Source: Onthophagus taurus
Lineage: Eukaryota > Arthropoda > Insecta > Coleoptera > Scarabaeidae
DNA: 64,000 bases
Direction of reading: 5' to 3'
Assembly: GCF_036711975.1 (NCBI RefSeq)
Contig: NC_091973.1
Span: forward strand, 2,604,001-2,668,000
The notes under the pieces are model-generated. The model worked only from the letters and a program-made list of their open reading frames with translations, did not search any database and was not told the DNA's origin. The translations under genes were made by a program, and so were the position numbers. This document shows, one piece after another, positions 11,600 through 23,900 of this stretch. Each line of letters opens with the position of its first letter. Position 1 is the stretch's first letter.

Positions 11600-12975
11600 A
11601 AAGTCAGTAATACTCCAAGTATTAGTCATGACACTTGGAGCAGCCGACATTATTATTCTTAACCTGCTTGAAATTTATGGAAAAAGTAATCTCGGCCGAC
11701 TTCGAAGACGTCGGCCGCCCCAAGTAACATGGACAATACCATAAGTCTACCCTGGTTAAAATTTATGGAAATAATCTCGGCCGACTTCAAAGACGTCGGC
11801 CGCACCAAGTATTGGCCATGATATTGGGGGGCGGCCGACGTCTTCGAAGTCGGCCGAGGTTATTTTTTCCATAAATTTCAAGCATGATACTCTTATTGTA
11901 TTGTTTATCATATTGGGGGCGGCCGACGTCTTCGAAGTCGGCCGAGGTTATTTTTTCCATAAATTTCAAACAGCATAGACTTATTGTATGGTTCATGATA
12001 CTTGGAGCGGCTGACGTCTTCGAAGTCGGCCGACATTATTACTCTTAACCTGCTTGAAATTTATGGAAAAAGTAATCTCGGCCGACTTCGAAGACGTCGG
12101 CCGCCCCAAGTAGCATGGACAATACAATAAGTCTACCCTGGTTAAAATTTATGGAAATAATCTCGGCCGACTTCAAAGACGTCGGCCGCACCAAGTATTA
12201 GCCATGATATTGGGGGGCGGCCGACGTCTTCGAAGTCGGCCGAGGTTATTTTTTCCATAAATTTCAAGCAGGGTACTCTTCTTGTATTGTTTATCATACT
12301 GGGGGCGGCCGACGTCTTCGAAGTCGGCCGAGGTTATTTTTTCCATAAATTTCAAACAGCATAGACTTATTGTATGGTTCATGATACTTGGAGCGGCTGA
12401 CGTCTTCGAAGTCGGCCGACATTATTACTCTTAACCTGCTGGAAATTTATGGAAAAAGTAATCTCGGCCGACTTCGAAGACGTCGGCCGCCCCAAGTAGC
12501 ATGGACAATACAATAAGTCTACCCTGGTTAAAATTTATGGAAATAATCTCGGCCGACTTCAAAGACGTCGGCCGCACCAAGTATTAGCCATGATATTGGG
12601 GGGCGGCCGACGTCTTCGAAGTCGGCCGAGGTTATTTTTTCCATAAATTTCAAGTAGGGTACTCTTATTGTATTGTTTATCATACTGGGGGCGGCCGACG
12701 TCTTCGAAGTCGGCCGAGGTTATTTTTTCCATAAATTTCAAACAGCATAGACTTATTGTATGGTTCATGATACTTGGAGCGGCTGACGTCTTCGAAGTCG
12801 GCCGACATTATTACTCTTAACCTGCTTGAAATTTATGGAAAAGTAATCTCGGCCGACTTCGAAGACGTCGGCCGCCCAAGTAGCATAGATAATACAATAA
12901 GTCTACCCTCTACACCATGTATTGGTTATCACACTGGGGGCGGCCGACGTCTTCGAAATCGAATAAGACTTATTG
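11600..12975. repeat. Palindromic-module satellite array 2 with 386-bp higher-order repeat
   Basis: About 17 copies of the 25-bp module in alternating orientation. Linkers contain ATAAATTTCAAGCAG-like DNA or its complement. A complete higher-order unit repeats every 386 bp: the same minus-strand frame recurs at 11787, 12173 and 12559. A fourth unit decays after 12890. The array starts within 90 bp of the TIM50 stop codon and may include its 3' end. The segment 12976-13405 has no gene, only AT-rich DNA and one TGACGTCA palindrome near 13047. Confidence 0.9.
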
Positions 12976-13405
12976 TATTTTTCATGCTACTTAGTTCAGC
13001 ATTTCAGAATTTGCTAATTCAAAGTGTGAAATAATTACCTATGCGTGACGTCACGAACTTACATACAGTAATCTTAGATTCTTCCTTTATACAAAAATTG
13101 GTTGATTTTGATAAGGATTGTTGACATCTAGAGTTTTCTTATTAGTTCTAATTATTAATAAAAAAAGTAAATTATTGCATAAATATAAAAACTTTATTTT
13201 TAAGTACAAACTCAACATTTGATGAGATTATTAGATGAACACAAAAAAAAACATCATTCTAAGTCAGTCTTAAATCTGATAATCTCAAAATAAATAGTAT
13301 AACGCACATAACACGTCGTCTTAATAGACATTTTTTTAATAATAATACAGTTTTTATCAAAAAGTTATCTTTTATCACAAGTTATCACAATAATACGCAT
13401 GCATT

Positions 13406-16400
13406 TTAATGATCGAAGTCTTTAAAAACGTCGATCACGGATACTCGAGATGACAACTTGATCATGTCGTTAAAATGAACGTGAGGAATCTGGACGTTAC
13501 CTTCGAGTTGTTCGTCACTTTTTACCAAAACGAAAACCTTTCTTGGGTCGTTTTTAAAACGTTTCAATGCGTCTAAAAGTTTTTTAATCGAGGTTTGGGG
13601 CAAATTCGAAATTTGCAAACATAGAAATATTAATTGTGGGTTCTTCTCTAAGAAATTTTCAAACGGTTTGGCACTAATTACTTCTACGCTGCGACATTTA
13701 ATGTAAAGTCGTTTTAAACGGACTTCTAGACTGTTTGCCAGCGCAGTAAATAAGCGATCTATTGATATGTTACACGGATGTTCATATCTAAGAGAAATAA
13801 TATTTTTGTCACGTTAATATGATAAGTCATGATATTTACCTTAAGTCTTGTAATGTTTTTGCATAAGGCAAAGCATTGCATAACATAAAATGCAATTTCG
13901 TGTTATGCGTTTTTGATCTGATTCTTAATGAAACTAAACTTTTACATTCTTGTAAAATCTTAAAAATGAAATGATTGTAAATAATATTGTTATTATTTAA
14001 ATAAATTTTAATACCTTTGTTAAAAATACTCCGGATATTAAATGAGGGATTTCATCGATAGTTAATTTCTCTAATTTTTTAAAATTGGCTATATTTTCAA
14101 TCGCTGTATTATTAATATACACCGTATTAACGGTTCTAGCACAACCCCAAAGTTCTAACTCTGTTAAGTGCGGGGTGTTAGTGGCTAATCTTGATAATAA
14201 GCACTCGGCTGGTATTCCATTTCCAATTCGAGGGCGTTTTGTGGGTTGCGGAATATTAAATTCAGCATCATCTAATAATAAAAACAATTAAAACAATTTT
14301 TCTATAAATGTAAAAGAAACTTACGTAATGCTGCGCACATATTTAACGCAGTTTTTTGCAATTCTCGGCTATTTTCATACAAAAGGATATTGCGTATATG
14401 TTCGTGGTAATTATCAGTACACGTCGGGCTATGATGTATAAAATTCAACTCATCAAACATCATCGTACCTAATTTCGAATGATCGTAAAATAATTCCTAA
14501 AAATTAAACTAAATTTATCGTAATTCTTATTTAAAAAAAAAACAAGCATACGTTAAACTGTTTACGCGAGAAAGGAGAGGAACAGCGCCTCAAACGAAGT
14601 AAATGTAACCAATTCACGTCTTCGTATTGTCGATCCCACAGCATTGACATAGTAACATCAAGCCTTTTATAAACGGCAAATTGGTCTCGAACGTGTGATA
14701 CAAACATTTTAGTCAAATTGTTAGCTAGAATTGTATCGCGAACGCACGCAAAATTTATCGCCAACGTAGTTATATCCTGTACGTTGCGCGGAAGCGATAT
14801 CATTTTCCAATCATGAATTGTTGGCAAACCAATTTCAATTATCTAAAATTAAGATTAACTTTGTGTTAATTAAAACTTAACCATGCCTTTATTGCAAATA
14901 GATGAGTAATACACAATGCGTTTCTAAATTATCACACTAAGATAATATATAAATAATAACCATAAATTAATAATAACAATTTGGATAAAGAAAATCCAAA
15001 TTTGTACATTTGGATTTTCGAGTGGCCAGAAACTCTAAATAATCTTGAACAAGATGAAGTGTCAACTTCTCACCCACTCTGGGCACGACAATCCACCAGA
15101 TGGGTAAGCTTAATTAAGAGATCAGGAACAGAGTAGACAAAGCTTACTATGTCCTGAGTCTAAATAATCTCGGCCGACTTCGAAGACGTCGGCCGCCGTA
15201 AGTATTGTTCGTGATACTTGATTAAAAAAAGAGTGAACAAGGCTACCAAGGTTTACTATGCCCTGAGTCAAGAGACCAGGACAAGGGTTTATAAAGCGGT
15301 CATTTAACCTATACTTACCTATGGCAGTGAAAGCTGGACCGCAAATACAAAGGACATCAGTAGGGTTAATGCGGTCCAAATGAAATGCCTATGGAGCGCT
15401 GCAAAAAAGACACAGCCGTTTTGGAGAAGAGCTCAATATACAGCCGGTCGAGAGGATGATTGAGGATAGATGAGAGCTGTCCTGGTTTGGCCACGTAAAA
15501 CGAGGTGAGGAAACCACGGATGATCCACAAGCGAGGAAAGACTATGCAGCAGCGCAAGGGTCTTGCTGGGGAGAGGAAAAACTTCAGAAGAATAATTTTG
15601 CTTTATTAAGTCGAGGTCGCTTGTGGCTAGTGATGTAAAAAAAGTAACAATTCGTTATACGAGTACTCGTTACTCCGCGAGATCCAAAGTAACTGTTACC
15701 GTATCACATCGGTACCAGTTACTTTGGATCTAACAGTTACTTTTTCCAAAGGCCAAGTATTGTTGGATAGGTGAAATCGACTTAAAAGTCGAAATGCGCA
15801 ACAAAATTTATTTTTACATTGCAATAATAAGCTGTAATATCTTTTATTGTTGTTTTAATATTTTTATTTTATTTTATTATTGCTTGTTTTATAGAAGAAG
15901 TTTTGTTTTCCATTGTTAATGTGTTACTACTTTCAAATATTTTTGTTATATAATAAGTGAAACGTAAGTTATTAATAATTAAATAATAATAATTAAGAAA
16001 AATTCTTCGTTATAATATGCAGTGAAAAAGTAAATCCCATAACCTACACTCTATTTTTTGATATTAGTGCACAGTGCATAATAGCGTAACAAACACAATA
16101 TAATATACGTACAGTATTTGTTTTCAAAAATAAGTGTAATATAAAATAAATTCATATAAGTATGTAGTCCAACTAAAACGAGTAATCGAACCTCGAGCGC
16201 AAACTAGTACTGGAACCTCAAGCGCAAACGATTACTTGTAACGAGTAACGAGTACAAAGTAACGAATACTTTTTCTGAAAGTAACGGATAGTTACAAATA
16301 CTAAAAAGTAACTAAACTTTACATCACTACTTGTGGCCGAGGTACTATAATATATGATGCCACATATTGCATTTATGTGATATCATAAGTATCAAATACC

Positions 16401-18644
16401 AGAATGCAAAAATAACCTCGGCCGCCCCCAGTATCATGACCAATACTTGGTGCGGCCGAGATTATTTCCATAAATTTTAACCAGGGTAGACTTATTGTAT
16501 TGTCCACGCTACTTGAAGCGGCCGACGTCTTCGAAGTCGGCCGAGATTACTTTTTTCATAAATTTCAAGCAGGTTAAGAGTAATAATGTCGGCCGACTTC
16601 GAAGATGTCAGCCGCTCCAAGTATCATGAACCATACAATAAGTCTATGCTGTGAAATTTATGGAAAAAATAACCTCGGCCGACTTCGAAGACGTCGGCCG
16701 CCCCCAGTATCATAAACAATGCAATAAGAGTATCCTGCTTGAAATTTATGGAAAAAATAACCAGCTATTATTCGTGATACTTGGGTTGGGTTGCATATAG
16801 GCGAAAATCATGCTCTGTCACGGACAATACTAGAAATAATCTCGGCCGTATTACGCTCCCAGTATTACGCTCCCAATACTTAGTGCGGCCGACGTCTTTG
16901 AAGTAGGCCGAGATTATTTCCATAAATTTTAACCAGGGTAGACATATTGTATTCTCCATGCTACTTGGGGCGGCCGACGTCTTCGAAGTCGGCCGAGATT
17001 ACTTTTTCCATAAATTTCAAGCAGGTTAAGAGTAATAATGTCGGCCGACTTCGAAGACGTCGGCCGCTCCAAGTATCATGAACAATACAACAAGTCTATC
17101 TTGCTTGAAATTAATGGAAAAAGTAACCTCTGCCGACTTCGAAGACGTCGGCTGCCCCCAGTATCATGAACAATACAATAAGAGTATCCTGCTTGAAATT
17201 TATGGAAAAAATAACCAGCTATTATTCGTGATACTTGGGTTGGGTTGCATATAGGCGAAAATCATGCTCTATCACGAACAATACTAGAAATAATCTCGCT
17301 CCCAGTATTACGCTCCCAATACTTAGTGCGGCAGACGTCTTTGAAGTAGGCCGAGATTATTTCCATAAATTTTAACCAGGGTAGACTTATTGTATTCTCC
17401 ATGCTACTTGGGGCGGCCGACGTCTTCGAAGTCGGCCGAGATTACTTTTCCATAAATTTCAAGCAGGTTAAGAGTAATAATGTCCACTCCAAGTATCATA
17501 AACAATACAATAAGAGAATCCCGCTTGAAATTTATGGAAAAAGTAACCTCGGCCGACTTCGAAGACGTCGGCCGCCCCCAATATCATGAACAATACAATA
17601 AGAGTACCCTGCTTGAAGTTTATGGAAGAAATATCTTATGGAAACAATACTTAGCAGGGTAGATGTATTATATTCATACAGGTCATGACACTTGTGGCGG
17701 CCGACGTCTGCGAAGTTTATGTCTCTTAACATGCTTGAAGTTTATGTATATCTCGGCCGACTTCAAAGACGTCGGCCGCCCCAAGTATCGTGTACAATAC
17801 TTAGCAGGGTAGATTTATTATATTGTTTATAATACTTGGGGCGGCCGACATCTTCGAAGTCGGCCGAGATTATTTCTTATAAATAGCAAATAATAGAATA
17901 TTAAGTTTGGAGCATTAACATTTTGTCATCTATGTACAGAATGATATGTTTAAAAGTTCCCTAATTGAAATAAACAAGATAAAATTATCGTACCCATAAT
18001 TCGGCAAGTGGATTAAATTTTCCTAGGGTATGTAATATTAAATGTAGCAATCCTACGGCAAAACTTTCAATATGAAAGTAAAAATGAGTTAGTTTTGGAA
18101 GATGCTGAATAACTTCTTTACAAAACGTTCTTCTGAGAATGGTTACGCCTAAACGTTCCAACTAAAAAATGAAATTTATGTAAAAGGGGGTAAAAAATAC
18201 ATAAGTACTGAAGTATTACGCTAGGTAAAGCTCTGTACACTGTCACATCAGATTTTCTGAGACCTAGTTTAGTATCAATCACATACAATTCTTTCAAATG
18301 AAGCAGTTTCATAATATTCTTCCGTAAATCGTATGCAGATATCCAGTAAATCGATGTGAGATTCAACGACGTTATGTGAAGACACGTAGGATTTTTAACT
18401 AAAAAATTTTCTAAGTGGACCTTATTAAAATGGTAGCAATTTGTTACGTTTACATGACTAAAAGTAAAATAAATAATTTGTAAATAATTGGACAGAGATA
18501 AACATAACCTCACCTTATCACGCAACGAGAAGTTGAGACATATACAAATCTAGGGTGGACTTGTCGTAGATTTAAAACATCCGGAGTGTCGAGATATGAG
18601 CATATTATCTCTAAAATTTCAGTAGGCAGTTGAGTTATATCCAT
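13406..18644 (-). CDS. F-box and leucine-rich-repeat protein
   Basis: Likely the substrate-recognition subunit of an SCF ubiquitin ligase. Exons: 18514-18644, 18220-18457, 17994-18161, 14552-14842, 14325-14496, 14015-14271, 13840-13958 and 13406-13787. The sum is 1,758 nt, or 585 aa plus stop. The F-box is at the N-terminus, about residues 5-40 (LPTEILEIICSYLDTPDVLN), and is the site expected to bind SKP1. The remainder has degenerate leucine-rich repeats, for example LKELYVIDTKL, TELELWGCA, LEKLTIDEIPHL and LKRLYIKC. The third intron (14843-17993) is about 3.15 kb, against tens of bases for the others, and is filled with repeats and transposon debris. The donor at 18219 (GTAATA) was chosen because it alone keeps the frame. 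A short divergent motif, TAGATGTCGC, lies 77 bp upstream of the start. I cannot assign a specific orthologue; F-box class is confident. Confidence 0.8.
15111..15590 (+). pseudogene. Relic of a LINE reverse transcriptase C-terminus
   Basis: A broken reading frame includes RVYKAVI, then a stop, then PILTYGSESWT and further MKCLW. This resembles the post-thumb region of non-LTR reverse transcriptases (pattern: YKT..RP...YG.E.WT). Several stops follow. A single palindromic module (about 15160-15215) interrupts it, and flanking sequence ending in CCTGAGTC is present on both sides. It sits in the large intron of the F-box gene. Confidence 0.6.
15628..16329. mobile_element. Non-autonomous hAT element with intact 8-bp target duplication
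   Basis: The 702-bp element starts TAGTGATGTAAA and ends TTTACATCACTA, forming terminal inverted repeats. Immediate flanks are identical 8-mers, CTTGTGGC at 15620-15627 and 16330-16337, which is the hAT target-duplication length. Interior repeats of AGTAAC and GTTACT type are subterminal, and no transposase frame is present. Removing the element restores a GCCGAGG-type motif like the monomers at 52.8-53.7 kb, so it inserted into a member of that other repeat family. Confidence 0.88.
16410..17885. repeat. Palindromic-module satellite array 3, inside the F-box gene intron
   Basis: About 13 modules, several mutated (for example GTCTTTGAAGTAGG), with linkers carrying ATAAATTTCAAGCAGG and TTGGGTTGGGTTGCATATAG. 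A roughly 450-bp block is repeated (compare 16735-17020 with 17180-17440). The array would be transcribed within the F-box pre-mRNA. Confidence 0.88.
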
Positions 18645-19163
18645 CTTTGAGTGTTTAATTTAAAAAATATCAGGCCCAATTCATAGAGAAATCTTACCGC
18701 TACAGATGTTCATAAAACACTAGCGACATCTACATCATTTTCAAACTTCAAACTAATATGAGTTTTATAGGCATAAACAAAACTTTATTTTTATTTACAA
18801 GTATAAATAATCTCAAATTCCTTCACGATTAATATTTTATCATTTCTTGCTAATATAGATTAAATTACAACAAAAAGTATTATTTTGCAAAATTTTTGCG
18901 ATTTCTTCTTCCGGAACCAACACAGCAAAATGTATTGGCGCGAAAATTCAAATTTATATTATAATTAATTTATCTGGAATCATTTCTCTTTCTCATTTTA
19001 GGTATTATGAAAGGGAAACTACTTCTTTTAAGAAATTACAGCAATAAATTATAGAAATACATGGTGTATAATAATATGGTGAACTTGTTTTATGATAAAA
19101 TTGCTGAAAATTTTAAAAGCTTCAAACAAAACTCATTAATAAGAGTCCTATCATCATCATCAT
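18645..19163. other. Upstream region of the F-box gene, no gene seen
   Basis: AT-rich DNA. The only motif noted is TAGATGTCGCTA (minus strand, 18721-18732), close to the F-box gene start. A TCATCATCATC tract at about 19152 leads into the LINE tail. Confidence 0.4.
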
Positions 19164-19316
19164 CAGCCCCTTCTTGCCCACTGCTGAACATAGAGCTTCT
19201 CAAAACATTTCCAGTATTCTCTGTTCTGGGCCATTGCAATCCAATTCCAGAATTTTCTTCTCATTGTTAACCTAGCCACATGCAAGGTCCATCTCTATTT
19301 CAAGTACAGGTATGTT
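19164..19316 (+). mobile_element. Fragment of a non-LTR retrotransposon 3' tail
   Basis: After a TCATCATCATCAGCC tract comes CCCACTGCTGAACATAGAG and TCTGTTCTGGGCCA. This resembles a dispersed insect LINE tail I know from general experience (CCACTGCTGGACATAGG). No coding potential. Identification is by remembered pattern only. Confidence 0.5.
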
Positions 19317-19319
19317 CCA

Positions 19320-20725
19320 AGTATTGTTCGTGATGTAAGAAATAATCTCGGCCGACTTCGAAGACGTCGGCCGCCCCAAGTATCATGAACAATACTTAGG
19401 GCGGCCGACGTCTTCGAAGTCGGCCGAGATTATATCTTCCATAAATTTCAAACAGGGTAGACTAATTGTATTGTTCATGATATTTGGGGCGGCCGACGTC
19501 TTCGAAGTCGGCCGAGGTTGTTTTTCTTAACCTACTTGAAATTTATGGATGAAATAATCTCGGCCGACTTCGAAGACGTCGGCCGCCCCAAGTATCATGA
19601 ACAATACTTAGGGCGGCCGACGTCTTCGAAGTCGGCCGAGATTATATCTTGCATAAATATCAAACAGAGTAGACGTATTGTATTGTTCATGATATTTGGG
19701 GCGGCCGACGTCTTCGAAGTCGGTCGAGGTTGTTTTTCTTAACCTACTTGAAATTTATGGATGAAATAATCTCGGCCGACTTCGAAGACGTCGGCCGCCC
19801 CAAGTATTCCTCGTGATATAAGAAATAGTCTCGGCCGACTTCGAAGACGTCGGCCGCCCCAAGTATCATGAACAATACTTAGGGCGGCCGACGTCTTCGA
19901 AGTCGGCCGAGATTATATCTTCCATAAATTTCATACAGGGTAGACTTATTGTATTGTTCATGATATTTGGGGCGGCCGACGTCTTCGAAGTCGGCCGAGG
20001 TTGTTTTTCTTAATCTGCGTGAAATTTTTGGAAGAAATAATCTCGGCCGACTTCGAAGACGTCGGCCGCCCCAAGTATTCCTCGTGATATAAGAAATAGT
20101 CTCGGCCGACTTCGAAGACGTCGGCCGAATTAAGTATTGTTCGTCATGCTTGGGGCGGCCGACGTCTTCGAAGTCGGCCGAGACTATTTCTTATATTACG
20201 AAGAATACTTGGGGCGGCCGACGTCTTCGAAATCGGCCGAGATTATATCTTCCATAAATTTCAAACAGAGTAGACGTATTGTATTGTTCATGATATTTGG
20301 GGCGGCCGACGTCTTCGAAGTCGGCCGAGGTTGTTTTTCTTAACCTACTTGAAATTTATGGATGAAATAATCTCGGCCGACTTCGAAGACGTCGGCCGCC
20401 TCAAGTATCATGAACAATACTTAGGGCGGCCGAGATTATATCTTCCATAAATTTCAAACAGGGTAGACTTAATGTATTGTTCATGATATTTGGGGCGGCC
20501 GACGTCTTCGAAGTCGGCCGAGGTTGTTTTTCTTAATCTGCGTGAAATTTTTGGAAGAAATAATCTCGGCCGACTTTGAAGACGTCGGCCGCCCCAAGTA
20601 TTCTTCGTGATATAAGAAATAGTCTCGGCCGACTTCGAAGACGTCGGCCGTCCCAAGCATGACGAACAATACTTAATTCGGCCGTCTTCGAAGTCGGCCG
20701 AGATTATTTCTTCCACAAATTTCAA
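19320..20725. repeat. Palindromic-module satellite array 4
   Basis: About 20 modules, mostly exact, in head-to-head and tail-to-tail pairs. The tight pair type has two modules facing each other across CCCCAAGTAT, about 8 bases, ATACTTGGGG (one base changed in places). Wider linkers carry ATAAATTTCAAACAG and TTGTATTGTTCATGAT. It lies between the LINE tail and the 3' end of NOMO. The stretch 20726-20944 is NOMO 3' flank. Confidence 0.9.
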
Positions 20726-20944
20726 GCAAGGTAGACTTGGTTTCACGAATTTAGAAAATTTTCATATTTTTCTTTTTATTCAGTACGGACTAACCAGAAG
20801 AAACACCGTTAAAGCAACAACCTAAAACTTTGTGAAAATCTAAAAGGTTATCACACACATACAAAAAATAACACTCTATATCACTAAACAATTTTATTAA
20901 CTTATCCTATTACTCTTTAATACAACAAAAAAAATGCTAATAAA

Positions 20945-23900
20945 TTAAATCTTTTTTGGTTTGCTTTTCTTTTTCGTAGCATTTATGCTTTGTACGATTT
21001 GATCAATATCATTATTATCATTATTGTACTCTTTGTCTTGATTTCGCGTTTTAAAATTAACGATACCGTCAATGTTAAGTTTCGAGACGACTTCTTTGAC
21101 GGAGATTAGAACCTTATCGATGTTATAAATCGCAACCATAACTAGGAAAATAAACAGTAAAGTCCAAACGGATGTTTGCTTGATGTTGTGATCCGTAACG
21201 TTTGCTTTAATTGCAAAGTTTAATTCGACGTATTTAAACGATGTATTCGCCGTGAAATATTCAATAGGTAATTTAAATTTGGTGTAGTGTGGTAAAGTTG
21301 TTTCTAATTGAACTGAATATTGTTTATTGTCCAAAGGGACTGATGGTAATTGAATTAAAACTCCGTTGTTGTAATCTTCGGTTATTTTATAGCCGGTTGT
21401 ATCAATTTTCGTTTGCGATACAAGTCCAGCTGGTGAGCTTTCCCGGCTTAGTTTGACTCTTAATGACCGATAATGTTCCGGATTTGCGGTAAATACCCTT
21501 CCAAGAATATCAATCGATTGGGGTTGCCGAAAAACAACCAATTTTACATCCTCTATATCTTTATTAATCGCGTCTAATTCAATTACGCTCGGAGCCGCGC
21601 GCTCAAAATGATCACCTTTCACTTGGAGATTATAGGAACAATACGGCAATAATCCCCGAATTCTAAATTGACCGTTTGACTCGGAGGATGACTCTTCGGA
21701 ATATTGAGAACAATTTTTTAACCCCGATGCTATAACCGTTATTTTTTCTTCCGGTTCATTATTTAATGATGTTACTCGACCATAAACGCTGTAAGCTACA
21801 CGACGCCCTCTACACAAAAAATAAAATAAATAATATAAAAAAATTAAAAAAGGAAATCTTACTTTAATGTTACATGAACCGTCGCTCCTTCTTTAACATC
21901 GATAATTTTTGACGAGGGGTCAAAACTGTATTCTTTCATCATCGGACGTAAAAAGTACTCACTCGGACTTAACGATTGAAACACAATCCTCCCATCTTCA
22001 TTAGTTTGAAGATTACTTCTATAACTTTGATCTCCTGATAACGATAATAACGCGCCCTTAAACGATTCAATAAAATAAAATAATCAATTTTAATGAAACT
22101 AAACATTACTTGTAACGGTAAATTATTATTTTGGTCGATAACTTCAACGATAATCTCGGCCAATTTATGAGCCATAAAATTTCCTTGATCATCAGGGCCG
22201 ACTAAAACATAAGAATCTTTTGCCGCAGTCACTTGGTATTGTTTTGAATCGTCTAATGGGTGGAATTGATAAAAACCATCAGAATCAGTTTCGTTCATTA
22301 ACGTTTCGGAATTATCGGAAGAAACGGTGATTTGGACGCCACCTAAAGGGGGAGTAACGCGCCCTTTGAAAACGCGCCCCTTAACCGCTTCGAAAACGTC
22401 CTTCATATCTTTACAATCGTCGCTTCCTTCGATTAATAAAATTGGTGGGTTGAAATATAAAACATCCGATTCTGGGATTAAAATCGCCGATTCTTGAGGG
22501 CTAAGATATAATTCTAACGTGTATTGGTTGTTTTTGTAAGTTAATGGATCGGAAATTGATTTTTGCCCATCAACATTAATTTTGACCGTTATATTGCCGA
22601 AATCTTTATTACATTTAATTCCAATATTGTGATGATGTTTCAAAGCAACGATCACAATTTCATTATTTTCACTTTCAGTGTCATATTCAATTTGATTCGT
22701 TGCGTAAGTGTGACAACTCGACAAAACAAAATTGTATTTCCCGTAACTTTCAACGCACTTCAACGTACGACCTTGTTGAATTTCCAACACGCTAGTTTCG
22801 CGATTCGGAAGTTTATACGAAATCTTCGCGTCATGCGTCGACGAAAATATAATCGTGTATCCAACTTGTATAAACGTTGGAACTGTTAAAACCGTGCTTG
22901 TAATTGAAATGATGTGTTTATCTTGTTTCCAACACAAACGATTCGGCGTTAAAAGCACTTCGTACATTCCCGGTCGAATATCTGTGAAAATGTATGTATC
23001 GCCTTTTATGTCCATACTAATATCTTTCTCATCTTGGGCTACGTCATTTATAATTGGGCGTAAAATAATTTTTAAAGACGAACAATCTTTTTGACGACGA
23101 CAATCGACTTTTCCGGATACTGTTGCTTTTAATTGAGAAAATGTGATATCTAATAAGGGTTTTTTTGATATTTCTACTGTATGAGACACTGGGAAGAACC
23201 TAAAAAATATTTATTATGAAAAATTATATAGGATTGTATCATCAAATTATTTTCTTACTGAATTCCTTGTTGTTTATCATTCTCATTAACTAAAACTTGA
23301 ATTTGATATTTCCCCGGTTTAAGATATTCACAAAATTTGCCGGTTTCAGGTTCTGTATGGATGGTAAAATGTTGTGTTGACCCAATACGAGTTATACTAA
23401 CACTTTGTGACTGTTCGCTGATGACGTGGCCACAAAATAAATATGATGCGGGATAAATTTCAGGTAATTGCGATATGCTAGGGTTAATTTTAACAGTTTT
23501 TTGATCGAATTGATAGTTATCCGCGCGTACGGATAAAGTGTAAACTCCGGCCTTAATTTTTTCTAATGCGTAAATTCCATTTTGGTCTGTTTTTGCGACT
23601 TCTTCGGCGTTTAGGTAGATTGTACCATCGATTAAAGGTCGGCCACCTTCTGAGGTTAATACTCTTCCAAAAATACTAAAACCTATTATCTAAACGTATA
23701 AAATTTGTTTAATTTCATTGTTGTATTTAAATTTTATGGTTTTTTTACCTCGAACGATTGTGGTAGTTGGTAACTGTTATGTTCGACTGTAAATTCAATA
23801 GATTGTGGTGAAAAATGTATATTTTGGCCGCGATAAAATGGAACAATGCGATATTTTCCTATAGGAACTGTTGAAAATGAAAAGAATCCTTTTTCATCTG

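Noticed and set aside
20408-20746. 112-codon open frame in satellite array 4
   Set aside because: Same explanation: it is module and linker sequence read through.
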